Shown here: positions 15,194 to 23,117 of the stretch, piece after piece
Layout of the letters: every line of letters starts with the position of its first letter
Numbering within the stretch: the first letter of the stretch is position 1
From: Oceanobacillus limi
GTDB lineage: Bacteria > Bacillota > Bacilli > Bacillales > Amphibacillaceae
NCBI RefSeq assembly: GCF_900111445.1
Contig: NZ_FOHE01000003.1
Coordinates: 1,729 to 65,728, forward strand
Length of the DNA stretch: 64,000 nucleotides
Reading direction: 5' to 3'
Made by a program: the position numbers and the translations under genes
Notes under the pieces: model-generated
What the model was told of the DNA's origin: nothing
Database searches by the model: none
What the model saw: only the letters and a program-made list of their open reading frames with translations

Positions 15194-15496
15194 ATGATGA
15201 AAATAATTCTTGTTTGCTCAGCGGGGATGTCTACATCGATGCTTGTGAAAAAAATGCGTACAGCTGCAGAAGAACGTGGGATCAAAGTTAATATTGACGC
15301 GGTGCCGGAGTCACAGTTAAAGAATAATCTTGAAGGTTTAGATGTTGTCCTAATAGGTCCTCAAGTTCGTTATCTTGAGAAAAAAATCAGAGAATTTGTG
15401 GAACCAAAAAACATCAAGGTCGATATTATTGATTCAATGGCATATGGTATGGTGCAAGGTGATAAGGTATTGGAGCAGGCAATTAATTTGAAGTAA
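15194..15496 (+). CDS. PTS lactose/cellobiose-type EIIB component
   Basis: A 100-residue phosphotransfer protein. The N-terminal IILVCSAGMSTSMLVKKM holds the phosphocysteine of the Lac family EIIB (CelA/LicB/ChbB type), and VVLIGPQVRYLEKKI and IDSMAYGMVQGDKVLEQAI complete the family pattern. It should receive phosphate from EIIA and pass it to a beta-glucoside or chitobiose-type sugar at EIIC. No EIIA or EIIC gene lies nearby, so the protein is orphaned here. GAGGAGG lies 5 bases before the ATG at 15194, preferred over an in-frame upstream start. A strong terminator follows. Confidence 0.9.
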   Translation: MMKIILVCSAGMSTSMLVKKMRTAAEERGIKVNIDAVPESQLKNNLEGLDVVLIGPQVRYLEKKIREFVEPKNIKVDIIDSMAYGMVQGDKVLEQAINLK

Positions 15497-15540
15497 AAAG
15501 TAAGTCTGTAATTGCACGGTTTTATCTGTGCAAGCAATGG

Positions 15541-15585
15541 AAGAAGCTATCCAATGATTCATATTTTGGATAGCTTCTTGTTTTA
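15541..15585 (+). terminator. Terminator of the EIIB gene
   Basis: AAGAAGCTATCCAA (15541-15554) pairs perfectly with TTGGATAGCTTCTT (15566-15579), then GTTTT. Confidence 0.9.
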
Positions 15586-15654
15586 TAGGTAAGCAGCGTT
15601 TATGAACTCTAATTCGTATTACTAACAAATTAACAAATAGAGGGATTGTATAGA

Positions 15655-15686
15655 GTTTCCATATCCGATGGAAGCTTTTTTCTTAC
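15655..15686 (+). terminator. Second terminator-like hairpin
   Basis: TTCCAT and ATGGAA pair around a 5-base loop, followed by CTTTTTTC. No gene ends immediately before it, so it may belong to a lost gene. Confidence 0.5.
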
Positions 15687-15765
15687 ATAAAATATACCAA
15701 TCTCCTATTAAATAGGTCGTTGGCACCAGTGGAAGTTAGGTTTATAAATAGGCTTTACTCAATAC

Positions 15766-15969
15766 GTGAAAAGTAACAACCATATTTTCCAACGACAAGT
15801 AGGAGATTATGCACCTGGATTAGCTTCCGATGAGAATGGTGCTTCTGCAGAAAGTACGTACATTTATGCAGCTGGAGAATTTGAGCAGTTAACAGCTGAA
15901 GAAGGAAACTTAATGATCCGTGCACGTATCGCACAGCCTGTTGATGGAATGGTAACGAAGCGAATGTAA
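15766..15969 (+). pseudogene. Short orphan reading frame, probable gene fragment
   Basis: A 67-codon frame begins at GTG without any ribosome site; the upstream stop is at 15745. The translation has a globular look and includes STYIYAAGEFEQLTAEEG followed by NLMIRARIAQPVDG, reminiscent of the beta-sandwich end of a secreted protein, but I cannot assign a family. Its codon use resembles real genes. It stands alone between the EIIB terminator and the subtilase, in a region with other decay signs. From 15970 to 16368 there is only AT-rich sequence without recognisable genes. Confidence 0.35.
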
Positions 15970-16368
15970 CATTATTACATAAGAAAACATTTCTTTATAG
16001 TAAGTCTCTATAGATTTTGCCCTTACAGAAATCATATTAGTCTAGCAATCTATTTATTACTGATAATTTGTTCTTTTTAAAGAATTTAAACCAGTTCTAT
16101 TTACCTAACTCGGCGCGCTAGGTACACATGTATAATTCATTATATCGAACCGATTTTTCCTAATATTCACTAATAATAATTTTATTAGTCCGATATACCT
16201 AAATGAGTTTTGTAGAATCAAGTAAGAATTTCACTATTTTCATAGAATCCATAAGGAATTATCACCAGGACTTTCGGTACTTGTCTAACTATTAAGAATT
16301 ATCTATCATAAATGTACCTCATAGTAATTAAGTCATAGAGAATGAAAAGGAAAGGAGAAGGAGGAAGC

Positions 16369-16407
16369 TTGGCAAAAAATCTTAAAAAGGAGGAAGTATA
16401 TGGTTAA
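16369..16407 (+). CDS. Possible 12-residue leader peptide overlapping the subtilase start
   Basis: TTG at 16369 follows a near-perfect ribosome site (AAGGAGGAAGC). The frame gives MAKNLKKEEVYG and stops at 16405-16407, overlapping the ATG of the subtilase by 8 bases. Its last codons contain the ribosome site (AAGGAGGAAG) of the protease gene. Such an arrangement can couple translation. It may also be chance, because both ribosome sites are purine-rich. Confidence 0.3.
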   Translation: MAKNLKKEEVYG

Positions 16408-19400
16408 GAGAATATCAGCATTTTTATTAGTCTTTTTACTGGCTTTTAGTAATGTATCCTTTGCAACAGGGAGTATTGTGCAAAGTGGGGATTTGCAACG
16501 GGAAAACCTATCGAATTCTGATACATTAGAAGAAACAATTGATCCAAATAAAGAAGTTCGTGTGATTGTTGAATTAGAAGGTGAGGCTCCGATTGAGAAG
16601 GCAACAAAGAAAGGTGTAAAGTTTGGTGATTTAGCTAAAGTAGAAAAGAAACAACTGAAAAAAGCAGCTAAAGAAAAGAAAAAAGCTGTTAAAAATGAAT
16701 TAAAAAAGAAAAAAGTAAATGCCGAATACTTACAGGAATTTGACATTGTTGTTAATGGATTCAGTGCAGAAGTGAAGTACGGAGAAGTCGAATCTATTAG
16801 TGAAATTGATGGAGTTAAAGATGTTTATATTGCCAATGAATATGAACGTCCAATTGCTGAGCCAGATATGGTCAGTAGTAAAGAATTAGTTGAGGCGCAG
16901 CAAGCATGGCGTGACTATGGCTTCAAAGGGGAGGGTATGGTTGTCGGTGTCATTGATACTGGTATCGACCATAACCACCAAGATATGGTTCTTTCTGATA
17001 GCGAATCGGTTGAATTAACGGAAGAAGAGGTTAATCAAGTTATCGCAGAAGAAGAGTTGCCAGGTCTTTATTACACGGAAAAAGTTCCATATGGTTACAA
17101 CTACATGGATGAGAATCATGAATATACTGATGATTTTCCAGGCGCATCCTCTCATGGTACTCATGTAGCTGGTACGGTAGGTGCAAATGGTGATGAAGAT
17201 AATGGTGGAATCTTAGGTGTTGCTCCAGAGGCACAACTTTTAAATTTAAAAGTTTTTGGTAATGATCCAGAGAATCAAACAACATTTGGGGATGTCTACA
17301 TTAAAGCGATCGATGACGCGATTAAGTTAGATGTAGATGTACTAAATATGAGCCTTGGTTCTCCATCTGGATTTGTAAGTGAAGAATCACCTGAGCAACA
17401 GGCAGTGACAAGAGCAGTAGAAAATGGCGTATTAATGTCTATCTCTGCTGGAAACTCTGCAATGTTTGGGGACGGATATTTTTATCCATATGCTTCTAAT
17501 CCTGATTACGGTGTAAGCGGATCTCCTGGTGTTGCTTATGATTCATTACAAGTTGCTTCTCTTGAGAATAGCTTTATGTCCGTTGAAGCATTAGAGTATT
17601 CGATTAATGGTGAAACGGAAACCGCTGGATATTTATCAGCCGGTCAAACCCCTCCTCCAATGGATGGAACAACCGTTGAATTAGTTGAAGCAGGTCTTGG
17701 ATATCCAGAGGATTTTGAAGGGAAGGACGTTGAAGGGAAATACGCATTGATCCAGCGTGGTGAACTTGCCTTTACAGACAAAGCACTAAATGCACAAGCA
17801 GCAGGTGCAGCAGGTGTGTTCATTTATAACAATGTGGATGGAATCGTTAACATGGCAACAGATCCGTCTATTGTTATTCCACAGCTTTTCTTACTAAAAG
17901 CTGACGGTGATCGTTTTGCAGAAGCTTTAGCAAATGGTCAAGACGTATCCGTAGCATTCCATGGTGAGAAAACGTCTATTGTAAACCCAGCAGCGGGACA
18001 AATGAGTGAGTTTACTTCTTGGGGATTAACGCCAAACCTTGATTTCAAACCAGAAATCACTGCTCCAGGAGGACAAATCTATTCCACGTTAAATAATGGG
18101 GAATATGGAATTAAGAGTGGTACTTCTATGGCAGCTCCACATGTATCTGGTGGTGGTGCACTTGTTCTCGAACGTGTTGATACGGAATTTGATTTACAAG
18201 GAGCAGATCGTGTAAATCTAGCAAAAAATATTATGATGAACACTGGTGAAATAGTAGATTTTGATGGCGCACCTGTTTCCCCTCGTCGCCAAGGTTCAGG
18301 TAATATGCAGCTACATGCAGCATTATCTACACCTGTCATGGTAACAGAAACTGAAACTGGTGAAGCAAAAGTTGCTTTGAAAGAGGTAACAGAAGATGTT
18401 GTGAGCTTTGAATTGACTGCAGAAAACTTCACGGATGAAGCGGTAACATATGAAGTCGAAGCTAATGCACAGACGGATTCTCCGGTTGATGGTGGGGGAG
18501 TCTTCGTAGCCGCACCTAATTTATTCGGTGCATTAGAATTAGACGGTGTAGCAAGTGTTGATAATTCGATTGAAGTACCTGCTAATGGTTCAACTACATT
18601 TGAAGTTACACTTGATGTCAGTGAATGGGATGCAGATTTAAATGACATTTTCACAAATGGCTACTGGTTAGAAGGGTTTGTAACTCTTACGGATCCAAGT
18701 GACGTGAATCCAAGTCTAACTGTTCCTTATGTTGGCTTTAAAGGCGACTGGGATGCATCTCCTATTTTTGATACTGCAGATGACATGTCTTTTTATGGCA
18801 TGACTGGTATTGCCAATGATGTAGGCGGAGGAGAATATAGCTTCTTTGAAGGCGATGCAGTAATTTCTCCAAATGGAGATGGCGAATTAGACGATGCATT
18901 GCTCGTTGTTTCCTTCCTAAGAAATGCAGAGGATGTTCGATTTAATGTGTTAAATGCGAATGGAGACGTAGTGGAAACCATAACGGAAGAGAGCTATGTA
19001 CGCAAAAATTATTATGATGGTGGCTTGGCACCACATTACTCACTAGATCCAGCACGTACTTGGGATGGAACAATTAGAGGGGTACCTGCTCGAGATGGTC
19101 AATACTTCTTACAAGCAGAAGGGGTTATTGACTTTGATGGTGCAGAGTGGGATTCTATTGAACTACCAATCTATGTAGATACTACCGGTCCAGAAGTTGA
19201 TATGCAGTATAACCGTGGTCCGCGTGACGTTACACTATCAGTAAGTGATGCCCATGGTGTTGCTGAATGGGAAGTAATTGTTGATGGTGAAACCGTAGCA
19301 ACGCTTACTGAAGAAACGGAATATCAACTATCTCGAATTCGTCCTAACCAAGTAGTAACTGTTATTGCTACAGATAGTCTTGGTAACGTATCTGAGGAAG

Positions 19401-19477
19401 TTGTTATTGGCCCACAAGGAAATGCATATGGAAAGCTAAGAGGCAATAATGGCAAAGGCCCAGCAAGATTGAATTAA
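16400..19477 (+). CDS. Secreted subtilisin-like serine protease, Vpr type
   Basis: A 1025-residue exported protease. Order: signal peptide (1-22), inhibitor I9-like propeptide (about 50-150) with a Lys-rich insert (90-106), peptidase S8 domain with Asp186 (VVGVIDTGID), His252 (SHGTHVAGT) and Ser576 (GTSMAAPHVSGG), a PA domain inserted between His and Ser (about 410-530), and a long beta-sandwich C-terminal region (640-1000) as in Vpr and cell-envelope proteinases. No SLH domain, LPXTG signal or membrane anchor, so probably released. It is longer than B. subtilis Vpr (806 residues). AAGGAGGAAG precedes the ATG. Single-gene unit with a terminator. Confidence 0.93.
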   Translation: MVKRISAFLLVFLLAFSNVSFATGSIVQSGDLQRENLSNSDTLEETIDPNKEVRVIVELEGEAPIEKATKKGVKFGDLAKVEKKQLKKAAKEKKKAVKNELKKKKVNAEYLQEFDIVVNGFSAEVKYGEVESISEIDGVKDVYIANEYERPIAEPDMVSSKELVEAQQAWRDYGFKGEGMVVGVIDTGIDHNHQDMVLSDSESVELTEEEVNQVIAEEELPGLYYTEKVPYGYNYMDENHEYTDDFPGASSHGTHVAGTVGANGDEDNGGILGVAPEAQLLNLKVFGNDPENQTTFGDVYIKAIDDAIKLDVDVLNMSLGSPSGFVSEESPEQQAVTRAVENGVLMSISAGNSAMFGDGYFYPYASNPDYGVSGSPGVAYDSLQVASLENSFMSVEALEYSINGETETAGYLSAGQTPPPMDGTTVELVEAGLGYPEDFEGKDVEGKYALIQRGELAFTDKALNAQAAGAAGVFIYNNVDGIVNMATDPSIVIPQLFLLKADGDRFAEALANGQDVSVAFHGEKTSIVNPAAGQMSEFTSWGLTPNLDFKPEITAPGGQIYSTLNNGEYGIKSGTSMAAPHVSGGGALVLERVDTEFDLQGADRVNLAKNIMMNTGEIVDFDGAPVSPRRQGSGNMQLHAALSTPVMVTETETGEAKVALKEVTEDVVSFELTAENFTDEAVTYEVEANAQTDSPVDGGGVFVAAPNLFGALELDGVASVDNSIEVPANGSTTFEVTLDVSEWDADLNDIFTNGYWLEGFVTLTDPSDVNPSLTVPYVGFKGDWDASPIFDTADDMSFYGMTGIANDVGGGEYSFFEGDAVISPNGDGELDDALLVVSFLRNAEDVRFNVLNANGDVVETITEESYVRKNYYDGGLAPHYSLDPARTWDGTIRGVPARDGQYFLQAEGVIDFDGAEWDSIELPIYVDTTGPEVDMQYNRGPRDVTLSVSDAHGVAEWEVIVDGETVATLTEETEYQLSRIRPNQVVTVIATDSLGNVSEEVVIGPQGNAYGKLRGNNGKGPARLN

Positions 19478-19501
19478 TGATAATAGTACAGCATTAGCAG
19501 A

Positions 19502-19537
19502 AAACGGTGTCCTTAACAATCGGGACGCCGTTTTTTT
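19502..19537 (+). terminator. Terminator of the Vpr-like protease gene
   Basis: AACGGTGTCC (19503-19512) pairs with GGACGCCGTT (19523-19532), one G-T pair, followed by seven T residues. Confidence 0.9.
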
Positions 19538-19544
19538 CTTTATA

Positions 19545-19737
19545 GGTGCCAGGCACCACCGCGATAGCAGCAATAAATCAACACGTGCCAGGGACTCAAC
19601 AAGTTTCTGGCGAAGTTCCCCGGGTGCCAGGCACCCGCCTAATTAATAGTAAAAATTCGCCAGGTGCAGTTATCAAAGAAGTATCCGACACACTTCCTTA
19701 GGTGTTGGTTAGGTGCCAGGCACCTAACCAACACCTA
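19545..19737. repeat. GGTGCCAGGCACC palindrome cluster 3 with a 39-bp perfect palindrome
   Basis: Copies at 19545-19557, a degenerate one near 19584 (CGTGCCAGGGAC), GGGTGCCAGGCACCC at 19622-19636, and at 19699-19737 a 19-base arm, one central A and the exact inverted arm. The core of the large palindrome is again GGTGCCAGGCACC. From 19738 to 19937 only AT-rich sequence without a clear promoter is seen. A short frame across this block is an artefact of the repeats. Confidence 0.92.
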
Positions 19738-19937
19738 CCTACTACTTGGGGAACAATCTCCAAATTCAAAGAATTCTCTACATATTTTCCTGAAATTTAG
19801 TGTTTTTTTTCGTAAATCTTTCACATACACCGTATTGTTTCCATATCAATTCATATTCTAACAATATCTAAAATGTAATAAAGGCTTGTTTTTGAGATAA
19901 TTAGTTAGTGAAACGAAATATAAAAAGGGGTTAAAGT

Positions 19938-21395
19938 ATGAAAGAACGAACGACATTGAAGAAATCGTTAAAGGCACACTGGGTATGGGCGATTGCACTT
20001 GGATCGTCAATCGGCTGGGGTGCGTTCGTACAACCAACAACATGGATGTCATCTGCTGGTCCGCTTGGCGTTATTGCAGGGTTTGGGATCGGTGCATTAC
20101 TCATGATGCTTATTGCTGTTAGTTATGGTTTTCTGATTAAAAGCTTTCCCGTATCAGGTGGAGAGTTCGCGTATTCCTACATTAGCTTAGGGCGCACCCA
20201 TTCATTTATCGCTGGTTGGTTCCTCACACTAGGTTACATATGTATTGTCGCACTCAACGCGTCAGCATTTGCACTTATGTTTAAGTTTGTTTTTCCAGCA
20301 TTAATTGAAAATCTACATCTTTATCAAGTAGCTGGCTGGGATGTGTACGGCATGGAAATTGTTGTTGCATCTGTTGCATTGGGAGTTTTCGGCTTCTTTA
20401 ATGTAAAAGGCACAGGCCTTTCCGGTCGAATGCAATTTATTTTCTGTAGTATTATGGTAATCAGCGTGGTTGCACTTACCCTATTAGTTGGTGCACAGCC
20501 TGGAGCGGGACTATCAAATGTTAAACCATTGTTCCCGGCAGAAACAACTGCATTTGCTGCAATTATTTCAATTGTTGCGATCGCACCGTGGGCATATGTA
20601 GGCTTTGATAATGTACCACAAGCTGCAGAGGAATTTCATTTTTCCTCTAGAAAAGCATTTACATTAATCATTTTAGCTATACTATTTGCAGCCATTTTAT
20701 ATAGTCTTATGATTTTGGCAACGGCAATGATCTCGCCGTGGGAAGAACTTGTTGCTCAGGATGTCGTTTGGGGTACAGGTGCTGCCATTCAGGATCTACT
20801 AGGAACAATGGGATTAATCATTTTAGTAACGGCATTAACAATGGGAATATTTACTGGATTAAATGGATTTATTATTTCATCAAGCCGTTTGTTATTTGCA
20901 ATGTCACGTGCTAAAATCATCCCTAAAGCATTTTCAAAGCTACATCCAAAGCATAATACACCATACGTTGGGATTATCTTCACGGTAATTGTATCGATGT
21001 TTGCCCCTTGGTTTGGTCGTGAGGCCTTATTATGGGTAGTGGACATGTCTTCGATTGGAGTGACGGTAGCCTATTTCTATACGTGTTACACGGCGTTTAG
21101 TCTATTTCGAACGAAAATGGGACCTGGATTTGATCCAGCAAAAAACGTTGTCGCTCCACTCAAAAAAGTAATCGCTGCAATTGGAATGGCTGCCAGCCTA
21201 GTATTCTTAGCACTACTATTATTCCCAGGTTCACCAGCATTCTTAGGAATTGAATCAAGAATTGCTTTAGTAGCATGGATCTTGCTTGGAGTTCTGTTCT
21301 ATCTGATCAAGCGCAAGGAATTTAATAGCATCCCAGAAAAGGAATTGAACTATTTAATATTAGGAAACGAAAAAATAGAAGCAAAAAACCGCTAG
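19938..21395 (+). CDS. APC superfamily amino acid permease
   Basis: A 485-residue permease with about 12 membrane helices. The first helix carries the APC substrate motif GSSIGWGAFVQPTTW, followed by SFPVSGGEFAYSYISLGR and IAPWAYVGFDNVPQAAEEF in helix 6. Proteins of this type import amino acids or amines with protons or sodium. AAAAAGGGG precedes the ATG. An SSS symporter and an amidohydrolase follow on the same strand, suggesting uptake and breakdown of a nitrogen compound, but a repeat cluster lies between, so they may not be one transcript. Substrate not readable. Confidence 0.88.
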   Translation: MKERTTLKKSLKAHWVWAIALGSSIGWGAFVQPTTWMSSAGPLGVIAGFGIGALLMMLIAVSYGFLIKSFPVSGGEFAYSYISLGRTHSFIAGWFLTLGYICIVALNASAFALMFKFVFPALIENLHLYQVAGWDVYGMEIVVASVALGVFGFFNVKGTGLSGRMQFIFCSIMVISVVALTLLVGAQPGAGLSNVKPLFPAETTAFAAIISIVAIAPWAYVGFDNVPQAAEEFHFSSRKAFTLIILAILFAAILYSLMILATAMISPWEELVAQDVVWGTGAAIQDLLGTMGLIILVTALTMGIFTGLNGFIISSSRLLFAMSRAKIIPKAFSKLHPKHNTPYVGIIFTVIVSMFAPWFGREALLWVVDMSSIGVTVAYFYTCYTAFSLFRTKMGPGFDPAKNVVAPLKKVIAAIGMAASLVFLALLLFPGSPAFLGIESRIALVAWILLGVLFYLIKRKEFNSIPEKELNYLILGNEKIEAKNR

Positions 21396-21399
21396 GGAC

Positions 21400-21490
21400 A
21401 AAGGGACAGGATCCTTGTCCCTTTCCTGCTTTAAAAAGAGGGCGTGGTGGGACAGGAAACCTGTCCCCCTGTCCCTTGTCCCCCTGTCCC
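21400..21490. repeat. GGGACAGG/CCTGTCCC palindrome cluster
   Basis: Two hairpins: AAAGGGACA (21400-21408) with TGTCCCTTT (21416-21424), and GGGACAGG-AAA-CCTGTCCC (21449-21467). Three further TGTCCC copies reach to 21490. It is a second repeat family, distinct from the GGTGCCAGGCACC family, and could act as terminator for the permease gene. Confidence 0.85.
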
Positions 21491-21520
21491 TGCAACAAAT
21501 GAAAAGGAGTATTTTACAAC

Positions 21521-22954
21521 ATGACGTGGTATTTGAGTTATATTTTGGTTTATTTTATTTTAATGTTTGCAATGGGTTTTTACTATTTCTTTAAGGTGAA
21601 AACTTATGATGAGTATTTGATTGGAAGCTGGAATACTGGCTTTTGGAAAATTACAGGAACAATCGTTAGTACATGGTGTGGTGCAGCTGTATTTATTGGC
21701 TGGGTCGGCATGGGCTTCACGGTAGGGCTCTCTGGGTTCTTTAAATTTGCCTTACCAGGAATATTATTTTGTTTATTATTAATTGTCGCTTTTGCAGGGC
21801 CATTACGCAGGCAACGGTTGTATACGTTGGCAGACCTGTTTGGAGAACGTTTTGGTGGAAGAGCAGGTATCATTCCTTCTATACTTTCTGCATTTATTTA
21901 CTCTGTTCCGACACTAGCCTTACAAATGGTGGGAATGTCAACAATCTTCAATATTACGTTAGATATTGAACCGAGCACAGGAATCGCATTATCCTTTGTC
22001 TTGATTTTAGGATTTACGATCCTTGGTGGGCTACCAGCAACAATCATTACGGATGCGATTCAGTCGATTATTGTTATCATTGGTATTGTTGTTTTATTCA
22101 TTGCTAGCATCGTATATGCAGGTGGACTTGGTGATGCGATTGTCAATACACCAGCCGAGTATTTAAATCCACTTGGTGCAGAAGGATTAGGAGAGATTTT
22201 GCTCTATGCATTGTCTGTTGGTCCGTTCTACATGGTATGGCAATCCACATGGCAACGAATTTTTGCATCCGAAAGTGAACAAGTAGCGAAAAAAGCTGGA
22301 ATCACTGGCTTTGTCATTGCTGGTGCCATTTCTTTTCTACCATATTCCATCGGGGTAATTGCACGTCAATATGTCCCATTAGATATGGATCCAGATTTAT
22401 TATTCTCTTATGTCACAGCAGAACTATTGCCGCCAGCTGTAGGGGGGATCGTATTTATTGGTCTACTTGCTGCCTTAATGACAGGAGCAACATCGTTTAT
22501 TTTACAGGGGAGCTCGAATCTAACACGTGACCTGTACCAGCGCTTGATAAAACCAAATGCAGATAATAAGCAATTGATGATTACAGCGCGTATTACGGTT
22601 GTTATAATTACCGTTCTAGGCTTAGGGGTATCTTATTTAGTAACAGACATTGCAACAGCCTATCAATGGGCATTACGTCTATCAGCTACCGTGCTTGTAT
22701 TCCCATTCCTAGCAGTAATGTTCTGGAAACGAACAACAAAAGCAGGAATGATTGGCAGTATGACGTTGGCATTACTTGCTACCTTAAGCTGGCCATTTCT
22801 AGGAATTGCACTAGACCATACGATCTTTGGATTCTTGGTGTCCATTATTAGTTTAGTCGTAATTAGTTTACTAACACAGCATGATAAAACGGAACAAGTT
22901 CGCGCTGTATATTGGGACGATCTTGATTCAGCTAACGAAACCGAACAAGCTTAA
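21521..22954 (+). CDS. Sodium:solute symporter (SSS family)
   Basis: A 477-residue permease with about 13 membrane helices. Family marks: KVKTYDEYLIGSWNTGFW near the start, STWCGAAVFIGWVGMGF, ILGGLPATIITDAIQSIIV (the usual GG...TD..Q motif of SSS helix 5) and GAISFLPYSIGVIARQ. Such carriers bring in organic acids, amino acids, sugars or osmolytes with sodium. AAAAGGAG precedes the ATG. Followed by an amidohydrolase gene on the same strand. The substrate is unknown; the neighbours suggest an amide or amino compound. Confidence 0.88.
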   Translation: MTWYLSYILVYFILMFAMGFYYFFKVKTYDEYLIGSWNTGFWKITGTIVSTWCGAAVFIGWVGMGFTVGLSGFFKFALPGILFCLLLIVAFAGPLRRQRLYTLADLFGERFGGRAGIIPSILSAFIYSVPTLALQMVGMSTIFNITLDIEPSTGIALSFVLILGFTILGGLPATIITDAIQSIIVIIGIVVLFIASIVYAGGLGDAIVNTPAEYLNPLGAEGLGEILLYALSVGPFYMVWQSTWQRIFASESEQVAKKAGITGFVIAGAISFLPYSIGVIARQYVPLDMDPDLLFSYVTAELLPPAVGGIVFIGLLAALMTGATSFILQGSSNLTRDLYQRLIKPNADNKQLMITARITVVIITVLGLGVSYLVTDIATAYQWALRLSATVLVFPFLAVMFWKRTTKAGMIGSMTLALLATLSWPFLGIALDHTIFGFLVSIISLVVISLLTQHDKTEQVRAVYWDDLDSANETEQA

Positions 22955-23117
22955 ATTGTGTGTTCAAATAGGAGGATAAAAGGAATGAGGACGGGCTAAT
23001 TTTGCAAAGTTTAAAAATAACTGCGATACTAGTTCGTCCAATACGATTTCTTATTGCGCCAATTCCATCCGCTTTTTGAACAATTCACTCCAAACAATGA
23101 AAGAAGGATAAATCAAC
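22955..23117 (+). other. Gap with minute reading frames between symporter and amidohydrolase
   Basis: GGAGGATAAAAGGA precedes ATG AGG ACG GGC TAA, a four-codon frame at 22985-22999. A TTG frame of 25 codons (MQSLKITAILVRPIRFLIAP and five more residues) follows at about 23002-23079. Neither resembles a known small subunit. They may be remains of a lost gene start. Confidence 0.3.

Noticed and set aside
18079-18654. 191-codon minus-strand frame inside the Vpr-like protease gene
   Set aside because: It is the antisense of a clear coding region, with Ser/Thr/Pro-rich low-complexity translation and no ribosome site.
19664-19861. 65-codon frame over palindrome cluster 3
   Set aside because: It exists only because the palindrome has no stops; no ribosome site.
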